From: Manis javanica | Lineage: Eukaryota > Chordata > Mammalia > Pholidota > Manidae | Reading direction: 5' to 3' | Length of the DNA: 64,000 nucleotides | NCBI RefSeq assembly: GCF_040802235.1 | Contig: NC_133158.1 | Location: 19,223,001-19,287,000 of the forward strand | Part shown: positions 11,385-21,887 of the stretch, in pieces | How the letters are laid out: every line of letters begins with the position of its first letter | How positions within the stretch are numbered: the stretch's first letter is position 1 | The notes under the pieces: model-generated | Database searches by the model: none | What the model was told of the DNA's origin: nothing | The model's input: only the letters and a program-made list of their open reading frames with translations | Program-made: the position numbers and the translations under genes

Positions 11385-11890
11385 GTGGCAACCAACCTCC
11401 AAGGTGGCCCCCAAGGAGTCCTGCCTCCTGGTATCCACCCCCTTGTGTAGCCACTTCCCCCACTGAGTAGCACTGAACTGTACAGCCAGTAGAAGATGAC
11501 GTTTGTGACTTCTAAGACTTGGTTATAAAAGATACTGCTGCTTCCATCTTCCTCTCTCTTGGATCACTCATTCTGGGGGAAGCCAGCTGCCCTATCAGGA
11601 GGACACTAGAGCAGCCCTGGGGAGAGATTCCTGTGGCCAGGACCTAGTCCAATGGCCCTATGAGCATGCCATCTTGGAAGAGGATCCTCCAGCCCCAGTC
11701 AAGCCTTCAGATGACAGCAGCCCTGGCTGATGGTTTGACTTCAGCCTCACAAGAGACCTTAAACTAGAACAACCCAGCAAAGCTCTTCCTACATCCCTGA
11801 CCCACAGAAGCCATGAGATAATAAATGTCTGGTTGTTTTTAGCCACTAACTTTTTGGTCTTTTGTTACATAGTGATAGCTACCTAATACA
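11385..11890 (+). repeat. MLT1-like LTR (ERVL-MaLR class), forward orientation
   Basis: It shows 'aaccaacctccaaggtggcc' at the start, 'cttggatcactcattctggg', and 'atcctccagccccagtcaag'. The 3' end is characteristic: 'acccacagaagccatgagat', 'aataaatgtctggttgtttt', and final 'gctacctaataca'. It is nearly complete at about 506 bp and carries the LTR polyadenylation signal AATAAA. Confidence 0.75.
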
Positions 11891-12184
11891 CTTTGTGAAT
11901 AAGATCTTGGGAAATTGGTTACTGTGGAGTAGGAAGGGGGCTGGTCTTCTTGTAGGAGATCTAAAGATAGTCACATCCTTCAGGTCACTGTTTCCTCCAG
12001 TTGCTGCCAATGTCACTGGAAGAGAGCCTCCAAGAGACACAGGAGTCATAAATTCTGGAAGAAGATGGGGGAGGTAGGGGAGGGGAATGTGAGTCACTCT
12101 GAGGCTTTTACACAGGATCACCGATGTTGCACGTAGCCCTGTGTGGAGCAATACGAGACTACACACCACACAGCACCCGCCCTC
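11891..12184. other. Unassigned non-coding stretch
   Basis: No repeat recognised. GC-mixed, no exon-like frame. Confidence 0.4.
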
Positions 12185-12302
12185 GTTAATTGTTACTGAA
12201 ACAGTAATCGTAGTTAGTGTTTACTGAGTACTCTGCCTGCTGAGAACTTCATATTTGCTTTTGGTACTTTACCTAAGTTAACCCTTACAATAACCCAGTG
12301 AC
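12185..12302 (-). repeat. MIR SINE, left part of a split copy, reverse orientation
   Basis: Antisense MIR 3' region: 'tagtgtttactgagtactct', then 'ttacctaagttaaccctta' and 'acaataacccagtgac'. The consensus is then lost and resumes at about 12800 (tactattatgttcttcattttacag), so the copy is split by about 500 bp. Confidence 0.7.
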
Positions 12303-12799
12303 ATGATGCATCAGTCAGAACACACCCATTTTGTGAGTAACAAAACCCAACTCAAGTTGGCAAAAGACAGAATGGGCGTTTATGGTTCATTAACTGAGAA
12401 GTCCAAGGGGTGTTCTGCATTTCAGGAACTGCTGCATCCAGGATCTTGAAATTCTCTCCCTTCCCCACTCATCTCCCTGATTTCTTTTTCCAGGAAAACT
12501 GGACACCAGTAGCTCAAGTCTACGCTCTTATAGTTCATGATCTAAAACCAAGAGTGACCCTCTCCTCCAACAGCACCATATCAGGTCCCATGGGAGGACT
12601 CTGATTGGCCCTGTTGGGCCACTCCCTTAGACCAAACCCTGGGGACAGGGAGACGGGGCATGATGATTGACTGGGTGTGGATCATGTGCCCAATGGGTAG
12701 GTGGGGCATCCTGATTGTCAGTCCCACCAGAATCACATGCAATGGTCACTTCCTAATTGAGAAAAGGATAATAGGCAGCCCAAACCAACATATTTGGTA
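12303..12799 (-). mobile_element. Medium-reiterated repeat (family unassigned) inserted in a MIR
   Basis: The insert carries 'cgtttatggttcattaactg', 'agaagtccaaggggtgttct', 'ctctgattggccctgttggg', 'gtcagtcccaccagaatcac'. The same landmarks occur at 14985-15300 and partly at 53585-53720, so this is a dispersed family. The antisense-looking start suggests an old LTR or hAT-type element read in reverse. Class, strand and ends are uncertain, and I could not read a convincing target-site duplication. Confidence 0.5.
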
Positions 12800-12960
12800 C
12801 TATTATGTTCTTCATTTTACAGATAGGAAACAGGCTCAGAGAAGCTGCATACTTTCCCAGAGTCTCTTCGCTGGTGAAGAGCAAAGCCATATCTGCCTGA
12901 CTCCAGGTCCAAAGCTCTTATCCACACTCAATCAGGCTCCTTCCACCTCTCTTAATTCAT
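12800..12960 (-). repeat. MIR SINE, right part of the split copy, reverse orientation
   Basis: It resumes the MIR consensus interrupted at 12302: 'cttcattttacagataggaa', 'caggctcagagaagctgcat', 'gtgaagagcaaagccatatc', 'tgcctgactccaggtccaaa'. Confidence 0.8.
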
Positions 12961-13194
12961 ACGATGCTCTGACCCACACAGGAAGTCTGAAGACAGGATA
13001 AACTCCCTTCCCAGAAGCCAGACCAGCTACCTGACCCAGTCCAGGCCCTGGGACCACCACTGCACCTGAACCAATCTGTTCCTTCCCACCCTACCCTGTT
13101 CACCCAAGGCTAGAAAAGGCTCACCTACAGAGCCTCCCATACCAATTCCGACTGCACCAAAGCCAAGCTGATTACACCATCTCCAGCCCTGGAG
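12961..13194. other. Unassigned sequence, possibly the 5' continuation of the L2
   Basis: Pyrimidine-rich text leads into a clear L2. It may be diverged L2 but no landmark is firm. Confidence 0.35.
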
Positions 13195-13702
13195 GAAACT
13201 CTTCAATGGCATCCCCTTGCTTTTGAAGTGAAGACCCTAACTCTTTCCTCAGGGAAGTGCCCCGTACATCTGGCTCCTGCTAACCCCTGGCTCATTTTTT
13301 CTACTCTCTGTCCCAGCTACAATGTTCTTGTCAATTCTTATGGAAATGCCTTGCTTCCTCTCACCCCAGGACCTTTGCATAGTTTGTTCCCTCTGCTTGG
13401 AGTTTTCATTTCTCTTCTTCCCACGAAGAAACTCACCCTTCAGGTCAGCTCCTCAAGGAATCCTCAATGCCTCCACAATTGGGGACAGTCCCTCTATTTA
13501 GATCCTCATGGAAGTTCAGGGCTTTCACTGAGGTCATGAGGATATACTTATATGTGACTTATGGTTGAAATCTGTCTCCCCCACTGGACGGTAAGCTTAT
13601 CAGAGCTGGGGTCACATCCATGTTTCTATCTACGATGTATAATACTTAGCCCAGGGCCTCGCCGTGAAAAGACCCTCAAAAAACATGTATTGAATAAGCA
13701 GA
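13195..13702 (+). repeat. LINE L2, 3' region
   Basis: Forward L2 landmarks in consensus order: 'aatggcatccccttgctttt', 'cccaggacctttgcatagtt', 'ttccctctgcttggagtttt', 'acccttcaggtcagctcctc'. The tail follows: 'tctgtctcccccactggacg', 'gtaagcttatcagagctggg', 'cttagcccagggcctcg' and 'aaaacatgtattgaataagc'. It decays into a purine-rich run. Confidence 0.85.
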
Positions 13703-13704
13703 AG

Positions 13705-13746
13705 TTAGGAAGGAAGGGAAGAAGGGAGGGGGGAAGGGAGGGAAAT
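13705..13746. repeat. Purine-rich (GGAA)n tract
   Basis: Almost pure A/G on the plus strand at the L2 tail, with AGGA/AGGG units. Confidence 0.85.
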
Positions 13747-13955
13747 TCCATGTCTTGGATTCAGGTTCTGTGGAATAAATCACAAGTATTACAAAGATGT
13801 TGATTAAACTCTTAAACTGGGATGAACATGAAGAAAATGGAACTGTTACAAGCCTCAGAAGATTTATTGGCTGAGCCTGGCTAGTCTGCAGCGTAATTCC
13901 CCTCGTTCTCATTTCACTGGGAACACAGGGTGAAAGTCCTGAGCAGTGGGGGGTG
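13747..13955. other. Unassigned non-coding stretch
   Basis: Nothing recognised between two purine-rich tracts. Confidence 0.35.
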
Positions 13956-14050
13956 TGGAGAAAAAGGAGAAAGAAACAAGAAAGGAAGGAAAGAGAGGAG
14001 GAAAGGCAGACAAGTGGGAAGGTAAATAAAGGGAGGGACAGAGGCAGGGA
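13956..14050. repeat. Purine-rich low-complexity tract
   Basis: Irregular GGA/GAAA/AAGG units over about 95 bases, degenerate and biased to A/G on the plus strand. Confidence 0.75.
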
Positions 14051-14984
14051 GGCCCCCCCAAGCCTGATGATTCTAACCGAGGAGGGTTAGGAAATACTGC
14101 TGCGTGATTCTGGCAAGCCCAGCACTGAAGCACGGGAGCCCCAGCACAGCCAGGAGATGCCGCGCTCTGGGGTCATACCGACGGCAGGCCACCCGACAGT
14201 AGCTGGACAGAAACTATGATCATGGAATTGAAACCTTTAGGTCGGAGGCCTGCTCCAAAGCAGAAAGAAGGAAACCAAGATTGGGGCTGATGTGGGCAGG
14301 GAGGTGGGAAGAACTGAATGTGTCACTCCCTTCCTCTGCTTTGGGTGACCCTCAGAGTCCCCTTGTCACTTGGAGGTTTCTGGACCTCTGTTTCCCCTCT
14401 GGTGGTGTTGACAGGATGATGGGATGTTTATTGCTAATACAGCAAAATGTGTTCCCACAGCCAGGAATCTCCCTGGCATGATTAATTCATGAACAGATGA
14501 GCCAGAGTTTGCACTGTGGGCATGGCTGCTGTGTACATGGGGTGGTGGGGCGGGGACCTGGAATCTGGCATTGCTGTCCACAAGTCACTGGAGGCCCAGA
14601 CACCACACACTGATGGAGTCCCAGTAATTCCCCTGCCTCCCAACTTGCATTCTGGGAGCCTTTGCTATTAAAAATAATGAGCATGTTCATTGCCCCTGGG
14701 AGTGAAAGAGGTCCTCCAGCATGGCCTCAGTGCATCTCATGTAGTTTCTAAGCAAGGACAGGTCTACAAAAATGTAGGAATACAGTGGAAACAATGAAAG
14801 GGATGACTACAAAAAGGAGGGGGAAATTCCTAAGACAAAAGCAGCAATGTGAGTGAGATGTCTGGTGAAATGCCTGAGAGGAAATCAAGTAGACCTCCTC
14901 TGCCAACTCCACCCTAAACTCCTACATCCTGGCAGTTTGTTCCTGTTGGGACCACTCATTCAGCATGAGAATTCACACAGTCCT
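14051..14984. other. Unassigned unique sequence
   Basis: No repeat recognised. The part around 14440-14530 ('gattaattcatgaacagatg') looks undecayed and might be conserved. Confidence 0.35.
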
Positions 14985-15302
14985 TTCTGACAGGCAAAAA
15001 ATGGGGAATTTACTGGCTCATGTAACTGGAAAAATCCAGGGATGAAATGGCTTCAAGCATGGCTGTAGCCAGGAGTGTAAGAATTGTCATCAATACTGTT
15101 TTTTCTTTCTCTGTCTCTGGATTTGCTTTCCTCTGTGCCAGCAGGCTGTCTCCATGTGGCAGCCACCCCTGCCTAAAGAGTGCATCTCTTTCCCAATAGT
15201 TTCCTAAAAATCTCAGGCCTGAGTGTTATTGGCCAGGTTTGAGACATATGCCACCCCTGAAGCCAGGGATAAAAGGTCAGTCCCACCCACACTGGGATGC
15301 TA
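14985..15302 (-). mobile_element. Second copy of the unassigned medium-reiterated repeat
   Basis: It shares order and wording with the repeat at 12303-12799: 'gaatttactggctcatgtaa', 'ctggaaaaatccagggatga', 'gcttcaagcatggctgtagc', 'ctttcccaatagtttcct', 'aggtcagtcccacccacact'. This copy is less interrupted than the first. Strand assignment follows that copy and is uncertain. Confidence 0.5.
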
Positions 15303-15599
15303 TTAATAATGATGATGAATGGCTACTATGTAGACAAATGCAACAGATGTGACCCCAGAACTGTGTCGATAGCCACAAGATGACAGCACCCTTCCCCCAT
15401 GAATTTAAATAAGAATACCTTTTGCTAGGGAGGGAGGGATGATGGGGACAGCCCACACATTGGTTATTTTCTGGGACAAAGAGCTGGGTGGAAAAAATTC
15501 CTCTTGGCTGGTCTTCTTTGGGAGCTTACTTGGCAAATCTATCCTGGTGTCTCCAGAATTACAAGATCTGGAAGGAAGCATGAAAAGACTTTGCTAGAA
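15303..15599. other. Unassigned flank of the tetranucleotide array
   Basis: No repeat recognised. It includes 'aataatgatgatgaatggc' near 15305, a short AT-rich simple stretch. Confidence 0.4.
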
Positions 15600-15602
15600 T
15601 GC

Positions 15603-16166
15603 TATCCATCCGTCTATCCACCCATCCAGCCATCCACCCATCCAGCCATCCACCCATCCAGCCATCCATCCACCCATCCATCTATCCATCCACCTATCCA
15701 TCCATCGATCCATCCATCCATCGATCCATCCATCCATCCATCCACCCATCCAGCCATCCACCCATCCATCCATCCATCCATCCATCCATCCATCCATCCA
15801 TCCATCCACCCATCCAGCCATCCACCCATCCAGCCATCCACCTGTCCATCCATCCATCCATCCATCCATCCATCCATCCATCCATCCATCCATCCATCCA
15901 TCCATCCATCCATATACCCATCCATCCATCCATCCATCCATCCACCCACCCATCCATCCATCCATCCATCCACCCATCCATCCATCCATCCATCCATCCA
16001 TCCATCCATCCATCCATCCATCCACCCATCCATCCACCCATCCATCCACCCATCCATCCATCCATCCACCCATCCAGCCATCCACCCATCCAGCCAGCCA
16101 GCCAGCCATCCATCCATCCATCCATCCATCCATCCACCCATCCATCCACCCATCCATCCAGCCATC
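15603..16166. repeat. (CCAT)n tetranucleotide array, about 565 bp, with CCAC and CCAG variant units
   Basis: Tandem CCAT units run through the block, interrupted by scattered CCAC, CCAG, CGAT, CTAT and TATA variants. Pure runs are longest around 15845-15910 and 15985-16025. The period is four, so four codons span three cycles: the plus-strand frames read a rotating His-Pro-Ser-Ile peptide and the minus-strand frames Met-Asp-Gly-Trp. This alone explains frames of 150-282 codons on both strands. They are not genes. The edges merge into unique sequence. Confidence 0.97.
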
Positions 16167-16229
16167 ACTCTCTTCCTCCTCTTTATCCCTTAACTCTCTG
16201 CCATCTGGCTTCCTCCTATATTTCTCAGG

Positions 16230-17250
16230 GGAACTGTCCTTGTAAAAATGACCAATAACTTTTCTTTTGTTCAATTCTGTGGACAATGTCATTCCTTCTC
16301 TTCCTGGTTTCTCAGATGATTGGCTACTGTTAACTGCCTCCCTCTTGAAACCTGCCTCCTCCATGTCTCTCCCCTCGTGCCCATCCTCCCCCTGCGAGCA
16401 TCTACACATATATGGCTTCAGTCTCTGTCCATCTGTTCTCACCCCAGATGCACAGTCCAGACCACTAGGTTGCGTTTCAGTTCAGTGAACCTCCTGGAAC
16501 CTCCCTTGGGCATCCCCCTGGCATCTCAGACTCAACATGTCCAAAGACCTCAATGCACAGCCCCACCCCAAGGCTATGCCTTCTCTGAGATTCCCTTGGG
16601 CCTGGTACCACCACCTACTCACTGCCAAAACCACAGACCAAGAGCTGGTCCAGGCCTGCTCTAATCACCACATTCATTCAGTCTGTGGGCCTCCTCAGAA
16701 ATGCCCACCCCCTTATTACCTCCCCCACCACTTTCTGGTTCACCTCTGTCCCCCAACATCTTGCATCAGGATCTCTGCCAACAATGTTGCACCTGGCCTT
16801 CCACATCCCACCTTGTTCCACTGATCCGTCATCCACCTGGCAGGCAGACAGGTCCTGATTGGGTCGCTTCCTGAGTGGCTTCCCATTGCTTTTAAGAAAA
16901 AGCAAACTCCTTGAGATGGCACCAAAGGCCTGAGTACAATCTGGGCCCTGCTTGCCCCTCCAGCTGCGCTTACCTTTTGTCCCTCTTCTCTCAAACTCTC
17001 CATGCCTGCCGCACTGAACTGCTTGCCTCTCCCTTTGCATAGGCTCTTCCCTCTGCCCGGAGTGCCCTTCCTCCTGCCTCTTCGCTGGCAGCTTCTTCTT
17101 GCTTATCCTTCAGGTCTCCTCTTATATCTGTGACCCACTCCAGGACAACTTCTCTGACCAGCCCCAACAGTAAGCTAAGTCCCTCTTCTACTGCCCCCAG
17201 GGGTGAACAGATGAATGAATGAATGACTCAATCAATCAGTCAATCAATCA
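16230..17250 (+). repeat. Long LINE L2 fragment ending in its (TGAA)n tail
   Basis: The L2 3' domain reads 'gagtggcttcccattgcttt', 'aaagcaaactccttgagatg', 'tgcctctccctttgcatagg', 'ctcttccctctgcccggagt', 'gcttatccttcaggtctcct', 'gacaacttctctgaccagcc'. It ends in 'gaacagatgaatgaatgaat', the L2-type tail, which then turns into (TCAA)n at about 17228-17250. The upstream half (16230-16850) is pyrimidine-rich and more diverged. Forward frames there (16267-16824) may be eroded remnants of the L2 reverse-transcriptase reading frame, but none is intact. Confidence 0.75.
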
Positions 17251-17619
17251 ACTCTCTAGGAAAGATGGTGGTAGTGTTCAAGTTCTTGATGAAAAAGAAA
17301 GGTCACAAGAGGAGAAGGGAAACCTGTGAGTATATGTTTAGACAATAAAGACTTTTTTTGACACCCATTTTCCAAACAAAAAATGTATTAAGTTCTTACC
17401 AAGTCAGCAGCGGCTGGGCTGACACTGAGATATACCAACCAATAAGACATGTATGCCTTGCCGTTAAGAAAATTATAATCAAGCAGAAAAGACAGACACT
17501 AAATAAACAACTCAGCAAAACTGAATGTGTACCAGCCCTCACCCTCTTGTAGCAGAGTGCATTTTTCAAAGATGGCTGTCCCTATATATACTATATGTCC
17601 CATTTGAAATGCTATTTCA
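17251..17619. other. Unassigned AT-leaning stretch
   Basis: No clear repeat. 'aagttcttaccaagtcagca' could be a very decayed SINE but is not called. Confidence 0.35.
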
Positions 17620-18118
17620 AGATGCGACTGACACTCTTCTATTTACTTAAAGGGTCTATGTTCCCTTCATCTAAAACCAGGTGGACTTTGTAACTGCTTT
17701 GACCAACAGGATATTGTAAGAGTGACACTGAGTGACTTCGGTTCCCTAAAAAGCAACAGTTTCACTCTCCCTCTCTCTCTTGACTGTCCCCCTTGGGACC
17801 CAACCCAGCATGCTGTGAGGAAGTGCAAGACCATGTGCAGAGGCCACACACGGATGCCCTAGCCCACATCTACAGCTAAGGTCTCGGTCAGCACACAACA
17901 CCAGCCTCTACTTGGGTAAATGAACAAGACTTCAGATGAACCCAGCCCCAGGTCTTTGGCAATTATAGCTGAGCCCCCCAGACACTGTGGAACAGAAGGA
18001 AGCCATCCTCATTGTACTCAATCAAATTTCCAATCTACAGAATCCCTGAGCATAACAAATGGTTACTTTATGCAACAGGTTTTGGAACCTAGAGTTCTGC
18101 AGCTATGGTAACTGTATT
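17620..18118 (+). repeat. MLT1-like LTR (ERVL-MaLR class), forward orientation
   Basis: Old LTR landmarks: 'tttgaccaacaggatattgt', 'ctgagccccccagacactgt', 'ggaacagaaggaagccatcc', 'cagaatccctgagcataaca', and a decayed 3' end near 'atggtaactgtatta'. Confidence 0.65.
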
Positions 18119-18124
18119 ACCTCT

Positions 18125-18315
18125 CTAGGATTATTTACAGGAAAGAAGCCTAGACTTGAAATAAAGAGGGAAATATATCGCCATTTCTGTCTATTAATAC
18201 CTGTTGATTCTCACTGGCTGTGTGAACTTGGACATGCCATTTCCCACCTCTGAGTTCTTGGTCGTCTCATGTATAATATAAGGGATGGGGCTGGATAATT
18301 TCTAAGATCCTAGGA
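18125..18315 (+). repeat. MIR SINE
   Basis: Forward landmarks: 'ctcactggctgtgtgaactt', 'ggacatgccatttcccacct', 'ctgagttcttggtcgtctca', 'tgtataatataagggatggg'. Confidence 0.75.
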
Positions 18316-18439
18316 AGCTTGAAGATTCTACTAACAAGACTCATTTATGGGATGACCCAACCAAAACCATGTCAATTGATACGGCAAAAGGTAAACTTTT
18401 TAACTGAAATTCCTGATTTTTTTTAAAAATCTCTCTGGG
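18316..18439. other. Unassigned short interval
   Basis: Nothing recognised. Confidence 0.4.
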
Positions 18440-18960
18440 AGATGAACTCAACTGAAGCCATTAGAAAAACAAAAGGATTCCTCTAATGCATAATTCATGA
18501 AAGGAGAGTGGGTTTGACCCAGCAGGTCATTTGGAATAAAAATGCCATAAAAATCAAATATGTTATCCCTCCCCATCTGCCCCCCACCCCACCCCTCACA
18601 CTAGCTAATGGAGGGGGAAGAGTGAATTAAACTAGAGTTCAGGTCAAAGGTTTAGTTGATTCATTCTAGAATGGTCATTCCCTCCAGCCGCTCTGGTAAT
18701 GACAGACACTGCAGATGTTTGGGAGGGTTTTGTCCCCACCCCAGGGCCCCGTGTCCTTCCCTGGGGAGATGACCTCACCTTCTAATGGCCTGCCCAATTA
18801 AGAGGCATATGAACCTGGCAAGAAGACACCCTGTCCGCTTCAAAAGCTTTGGGGAAATTCCCTGAGAGGCCAACCTGTTTCACAGAGGCAAAGGGAAAAA
18901 AAGTAGACAGCCTGTAATTAGTGTAATAACCTGTTCAGATTCCACCTGCCTGTGATTTCC
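18440..18960. promoter_or_regulatory. Candidate conserved non-coding/regulatory block
   Basis: Repeat-free sequence with a direct-repeat-like nuclear-receptor motif (AGGTCAAAGGTT, 18641-18652) next to 'gtgaattaaactagagttc'. A C-rich run (18571-18597) could form a quadruplex or i-motif. The texture is typical of deeply conserved mammalian non-coding elements, but this is inference. Confidence 0.35.
18641..18652 (+). promoter_or_regulatory. DR1-like nuclear receptor motif
   Basis: AGGTCA-A-AGGTT: one perfect half-site plus a second half-site with a mismatch, spaced by one base. Established DR1 binders include HNF4, RXR/PPAR and COUP-TF. Occupancy is unknown. Confidence 0.35.
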
Positions 18961-18964
18961 CCAG

Positions 18965-19085
18965 CTTGTTCATCCATTCATGTATTCATTCACTCAGGCA
19001 ACAAATATTTACAGAGCAGCTGTGATGTGCAAGCCTTGGTGATGCGACAGGTCCCCCAGAAGGAGCTAATGATTTGTGTGCAAGC
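18965..19085 (-). repeat. LINE L2 3' end, reverse orientation
   Basis: 'catgtattcattcactcagg', 'caacaaatatttacagagca', then 'gtgatgtgcaagccttggtg' match the antisense L2 tail. Confidence 0.75.
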
Positions 19086-19754
19086 GATTGATTAAGAAAG
19101 TGCTCCCAGGAGCCTTTGGTGGGGAATGGGGGAAGAGGGTGGGGAGAAGGACAGGGAAGGAGAAGACGCTGAGCAAAGGTTGATATCAAGCAAGTCCAAA
19201 CTCAGCATGATCCTGCAGGGAGCTCTGGAGTGGAGAGTACACCTGAAGATTGGTTCCAACTCAGAGCAAAGGAGCTGGGCTTTCATGCTTTTGTATCAGT
19301 CACTGGTAAGGGCTGCCCTGGTAGGTAAGTGCCATATACTCTGGTGCTCTACACATGCAGGCAAAGTGGCTCCAATAGCCCGTGGACAGTCCTTCCCAAA
19401 AAAGTCACAAGTGCAGGGCAGTAAAAATGCAACAGCACAGAAGCCAGGGGAAGACATTTTCCATTCTGCCATCCTCAATATATCAGCACTATCTTACCTC
19501 ATGGTTGCAAAATGGCTGCAGCAGCTCCAAACATGTTCAAAATTCAAATGCAACATGGGATTGGAAGGGAGCTAGTCCCCACTACAGATATGATTTGTCA
19601 GGGATGAAATTTTCTCCCAGAAGTCTCCAGCACACTTTTACCATGTCCTATTTGCCAGAAATGAACCAATGCATACTTTTAAACGTATCATTACCAAAAG
19701 GGGATAGGATTACCATGAATGGTTTCCTGGATTGAAGAGGGGTCACTTTTCTTG
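19086..19754. other. Unassigned non-coding stretch
   Basis: A 149-codon forward frame (19126-19575) and a 117-codon frame (19382-19735) overlap each other and show no domain. A purine-rich run lies at 19120-19170. Confidence 0.35.
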
Positions 19755-20248
19755 ACCACCTCCTCGATACCTGATGGGTTTGTGTTAGCAAGGAAAAAGA
19801 AGGAATGGCTTTTGGGTGGACAATGATCCAAGTGTGCTATACTGGCCAACCTGGGGGCACCATGCTTTCTGGGATACAGTGATTGGTTCATGGACAGGCA
19901 CATTACTCAAGCCAAGTCAATCAGAGTTAATCCTGAGATTAACTTTAGTCACCAGGAAGAGGGGCTTACTCCTTCCTAAAAGAATCTTAGGCAAGAGTTG
20001 TGGCTGCCATCTTGGCATCATGAGGAATAAAGGCATGAAAATAAAGCCAACACATGGAAGAAAATGAAGTGGAAGCAAGGGTGGCAGAGAGATCAAATGT
20101 GGATGACTTGTTTACATCCTCTGAATCCAGGCTTGCCCAAAGCTAACTCTAAACTTGGGCAGAAAAATGTCCTTTCTTGCTTAATCCAGCTTGGGTTGGG
20201 CCTTCTGTTCCTTGCAACCAAAAGATTCCCAAATGATACAAGTGGCAA
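19755..20248 (+). repeat. Ancient LTR-like repeat, forward orientation, family unassigned
   Basis: Landmarks resemble an old mammalian LTR: 'ggggcaccatgctttctggg', 'agagttgtggctgccatctt', 'ggaataaaggcatgaaaata', 'ctaactctaaacttgggcag', 'cttgcttaatccagcttggg', 'ccttctgttccttgcaacca'. It is about 490 bp and diverged. Confidence 0.5.
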
Positions 20249-20254
20249 ACAAGC

Positions 20255-20458
20255 AAGACCCAGCCTCTGCTCTTACAGAGGTCAGCCAAATGGGGAGGGT
20301 GATGCTGAGCAAAGAGTTACAAGTGTAATCGGGGTTACAAGTAAGGTCAAGTGCAGAGGACTCAAAGACTGCACAAGATGGAGAGGCTGGTCTGGTGTAG
20401 GGTCTGAGAAGGCTCCCTGGTGAGGCATAGTTTAGCTGAGTCTGGGAGGGAAATGGCT
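20255..20458 (-). repeat. LINE L2 internal fragment, reverse orientation
   Basis: 'gcctctgctcttacagaggt' and 'gggtctgagaaggctccctg', then 'gtttagctgagtctgggagg', follow the antisense L2 order (ggaagg-cttcct-gaggaggtga ... gctgagtc). Confidence 0.55.
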
Positions 20459-20930
20459 CTGTTTTGCAAGACTGCAACTTTCCGCCCTGACTTCACAGAC
20501 AGCGGGGAGGGGTCCTCACTTGGGCAGCCCACAAAGGTCATTCTTCTCTGACAGGCCCCACAGTCTTTCATCCATTCCTCCAACCTTCTAATTGTTCAGA
20601 AGCTACCATGAATGATCTTTTTTTTTCTGCACTCCTTTAAAATCATTTACTTCTGGAGAAAGACTGTGATTTCTTCCATGTTCAGGGGTGTTTTCTTAAT
20701 TCTTTCATTCCCTGTGTAAACTGGAGCAGTCAATGAAGTCATGAGGTAGGGAGGGACATAAAGAAGTCCCAGCTGAGTGTCCCTTAGGACAGCTAGCTGG
20801 GCATTGCTATACATGTGGAAGGCCTTCCAGAAATGTGGAACTTAGGCTTCCCCAAGTAGAAAAACCATTCGTGGCTCTCTCTTCATCTGACCCAGGGATG
20901 TTTGTTCTCTGGCATCACACACTGACTCAT
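20459..20930. other. Unassigned non-coding stretch
   Basis: Nothing recognised. A T-run lies at 20618-20626. Confidence 0.35.
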
Positions 20931-20934
20931 TCTG

Positions 20935-21058
20935 AAGGGAGAAAAACCCTAGGTTCAAATGTCCCAGAGCCAGGTCCCTTCCTAGCTATGTGGTCTCAAA
21001 CAAAGCTCCAAGTTTCGGTTTCCTAATCTGTGCAATGAGAATAATACAATAAGACAGC
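20935..21058 (+). repeat. MIR SINE fragment
   Basis: 'aaccctaggttcaaatgtcc', 'cttcctagctatgtggtctc', 'gtttcctaatctgtgcaatg', 'agaataatac' in forward order. Confidence 0.8.
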
Positions 21059-21199
21059 CCAGAATCTCCGATTGACATTTTTGTCCTAATGAATTCAAGA
21101 GACTAAGTCCTTTCACCGCTGATATGGAGCAAACGGATCAGGTGTTTCTTAATCCAAAATCATGCAAGTGGTCCTGACATAAAAGGGTCTTTAGAGGAG

Positions 21200-21322
21200 C
21201 AGGACTTCCCATTAGTGTGCACACGGATCCACTGGGAGCTGGTTAAAAACCCAGGTCCCAGAAGCCTCCACACTCAGAGGGCAGTGACTGAGTTTGGGCT
21301 AGGAACCAAGAACAGGGCATGG
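21200..21322 (+). mobile_element. MER20-like hAT DNA transposon relic
   Basis: 'ttcccattagtgtgcacacg', 'gatccactgggagctggtta', 'aaaacccaggtcccagaagc', then 'gactgagtttgggct' follow the MER20 consensus order. The terminal inverted repeats are too decayed to fix the ends. Confidence 0.5.
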
Positions 21323-21339
21323 AGTCCCCCTGGCCCCCA

Positions 21340-21518
21340 GCAGCCCTGTAACTTGGGGCACACTCGTTAACCCCTCTGTGCCTCAGCCTTCTCATCCAGC
21401 AAGTGGGCATACTCATTTGCACAGCCTAGTGTGTGACCAAAGTGAGTTAGTAAGGGGGAAGCACTTAGAATGGTGGCCGGCACATAACATGCACTCAATA
21501 GGTGTCAGTTCTTATATA
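21340..21518 (+). repeat. MIR SINE, 3' two thirds
   Basis: 'gtaacttggggcacactcgt', 'taacccctctgtgcctcagc', 'cttctcatccagcaagtggg', 'agcacttagaatggtggccg', 'gcacataacatgcactcaat'. Confidence 0.85.
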
Positions 21519-21887
21519 TCAGGATGGAGTGCAGGAAGTTGTATTATGCTAAGCAGCCCTGGGGGATCAGACACAGAAGGCCACCAGCTACACTTTGAGG
21601 ACCTTGCCTATCCTGGCACACAGACCAGCCTTCACCCCCAGCAGGAGACTCTTTTCCCTTTGGGAAGAAACAGAGGAGTAAGGCGCTTTCATGTCACCAC
21701 GCCATCTGGGTGTCTGAAGAGGCAGCAGCTATTTTTTCCTCAAATGGAAATAGCTTGTTATTCCAATAAGACATGCAAACCATGCTAATTACCCCCCAAA
21801 ATCAGAAAGGTCAGAGAGATGGAAGGGGAAAAAACTATAAATAATCCTCAAACCCATAAAAAACAACTAGTGATGTGTTGTTTCTAT
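21519..21887. other. Unassigned non-coding stretch
   Basis: No repeat recognised. The part near 21730-21850 is AT-leaning and looks undecayed. Confidence 0.35.

Noticed and set aside
15504..16442. Open frames of 150-282 codons on both strands
   Set aside because: They are produced by the (CCAT)n array: low-complexity His-Pro-Ser-Ile or Met-Asp-Gly-Trp strings with no initiation context or domain.
17207..17250. (TGAA)n/(TCAA)n run considered as an independent microsatellite or CRISPR-like repeat
   Set aside because: It is the normal L2 tail. No spacer-repeat structure exists.
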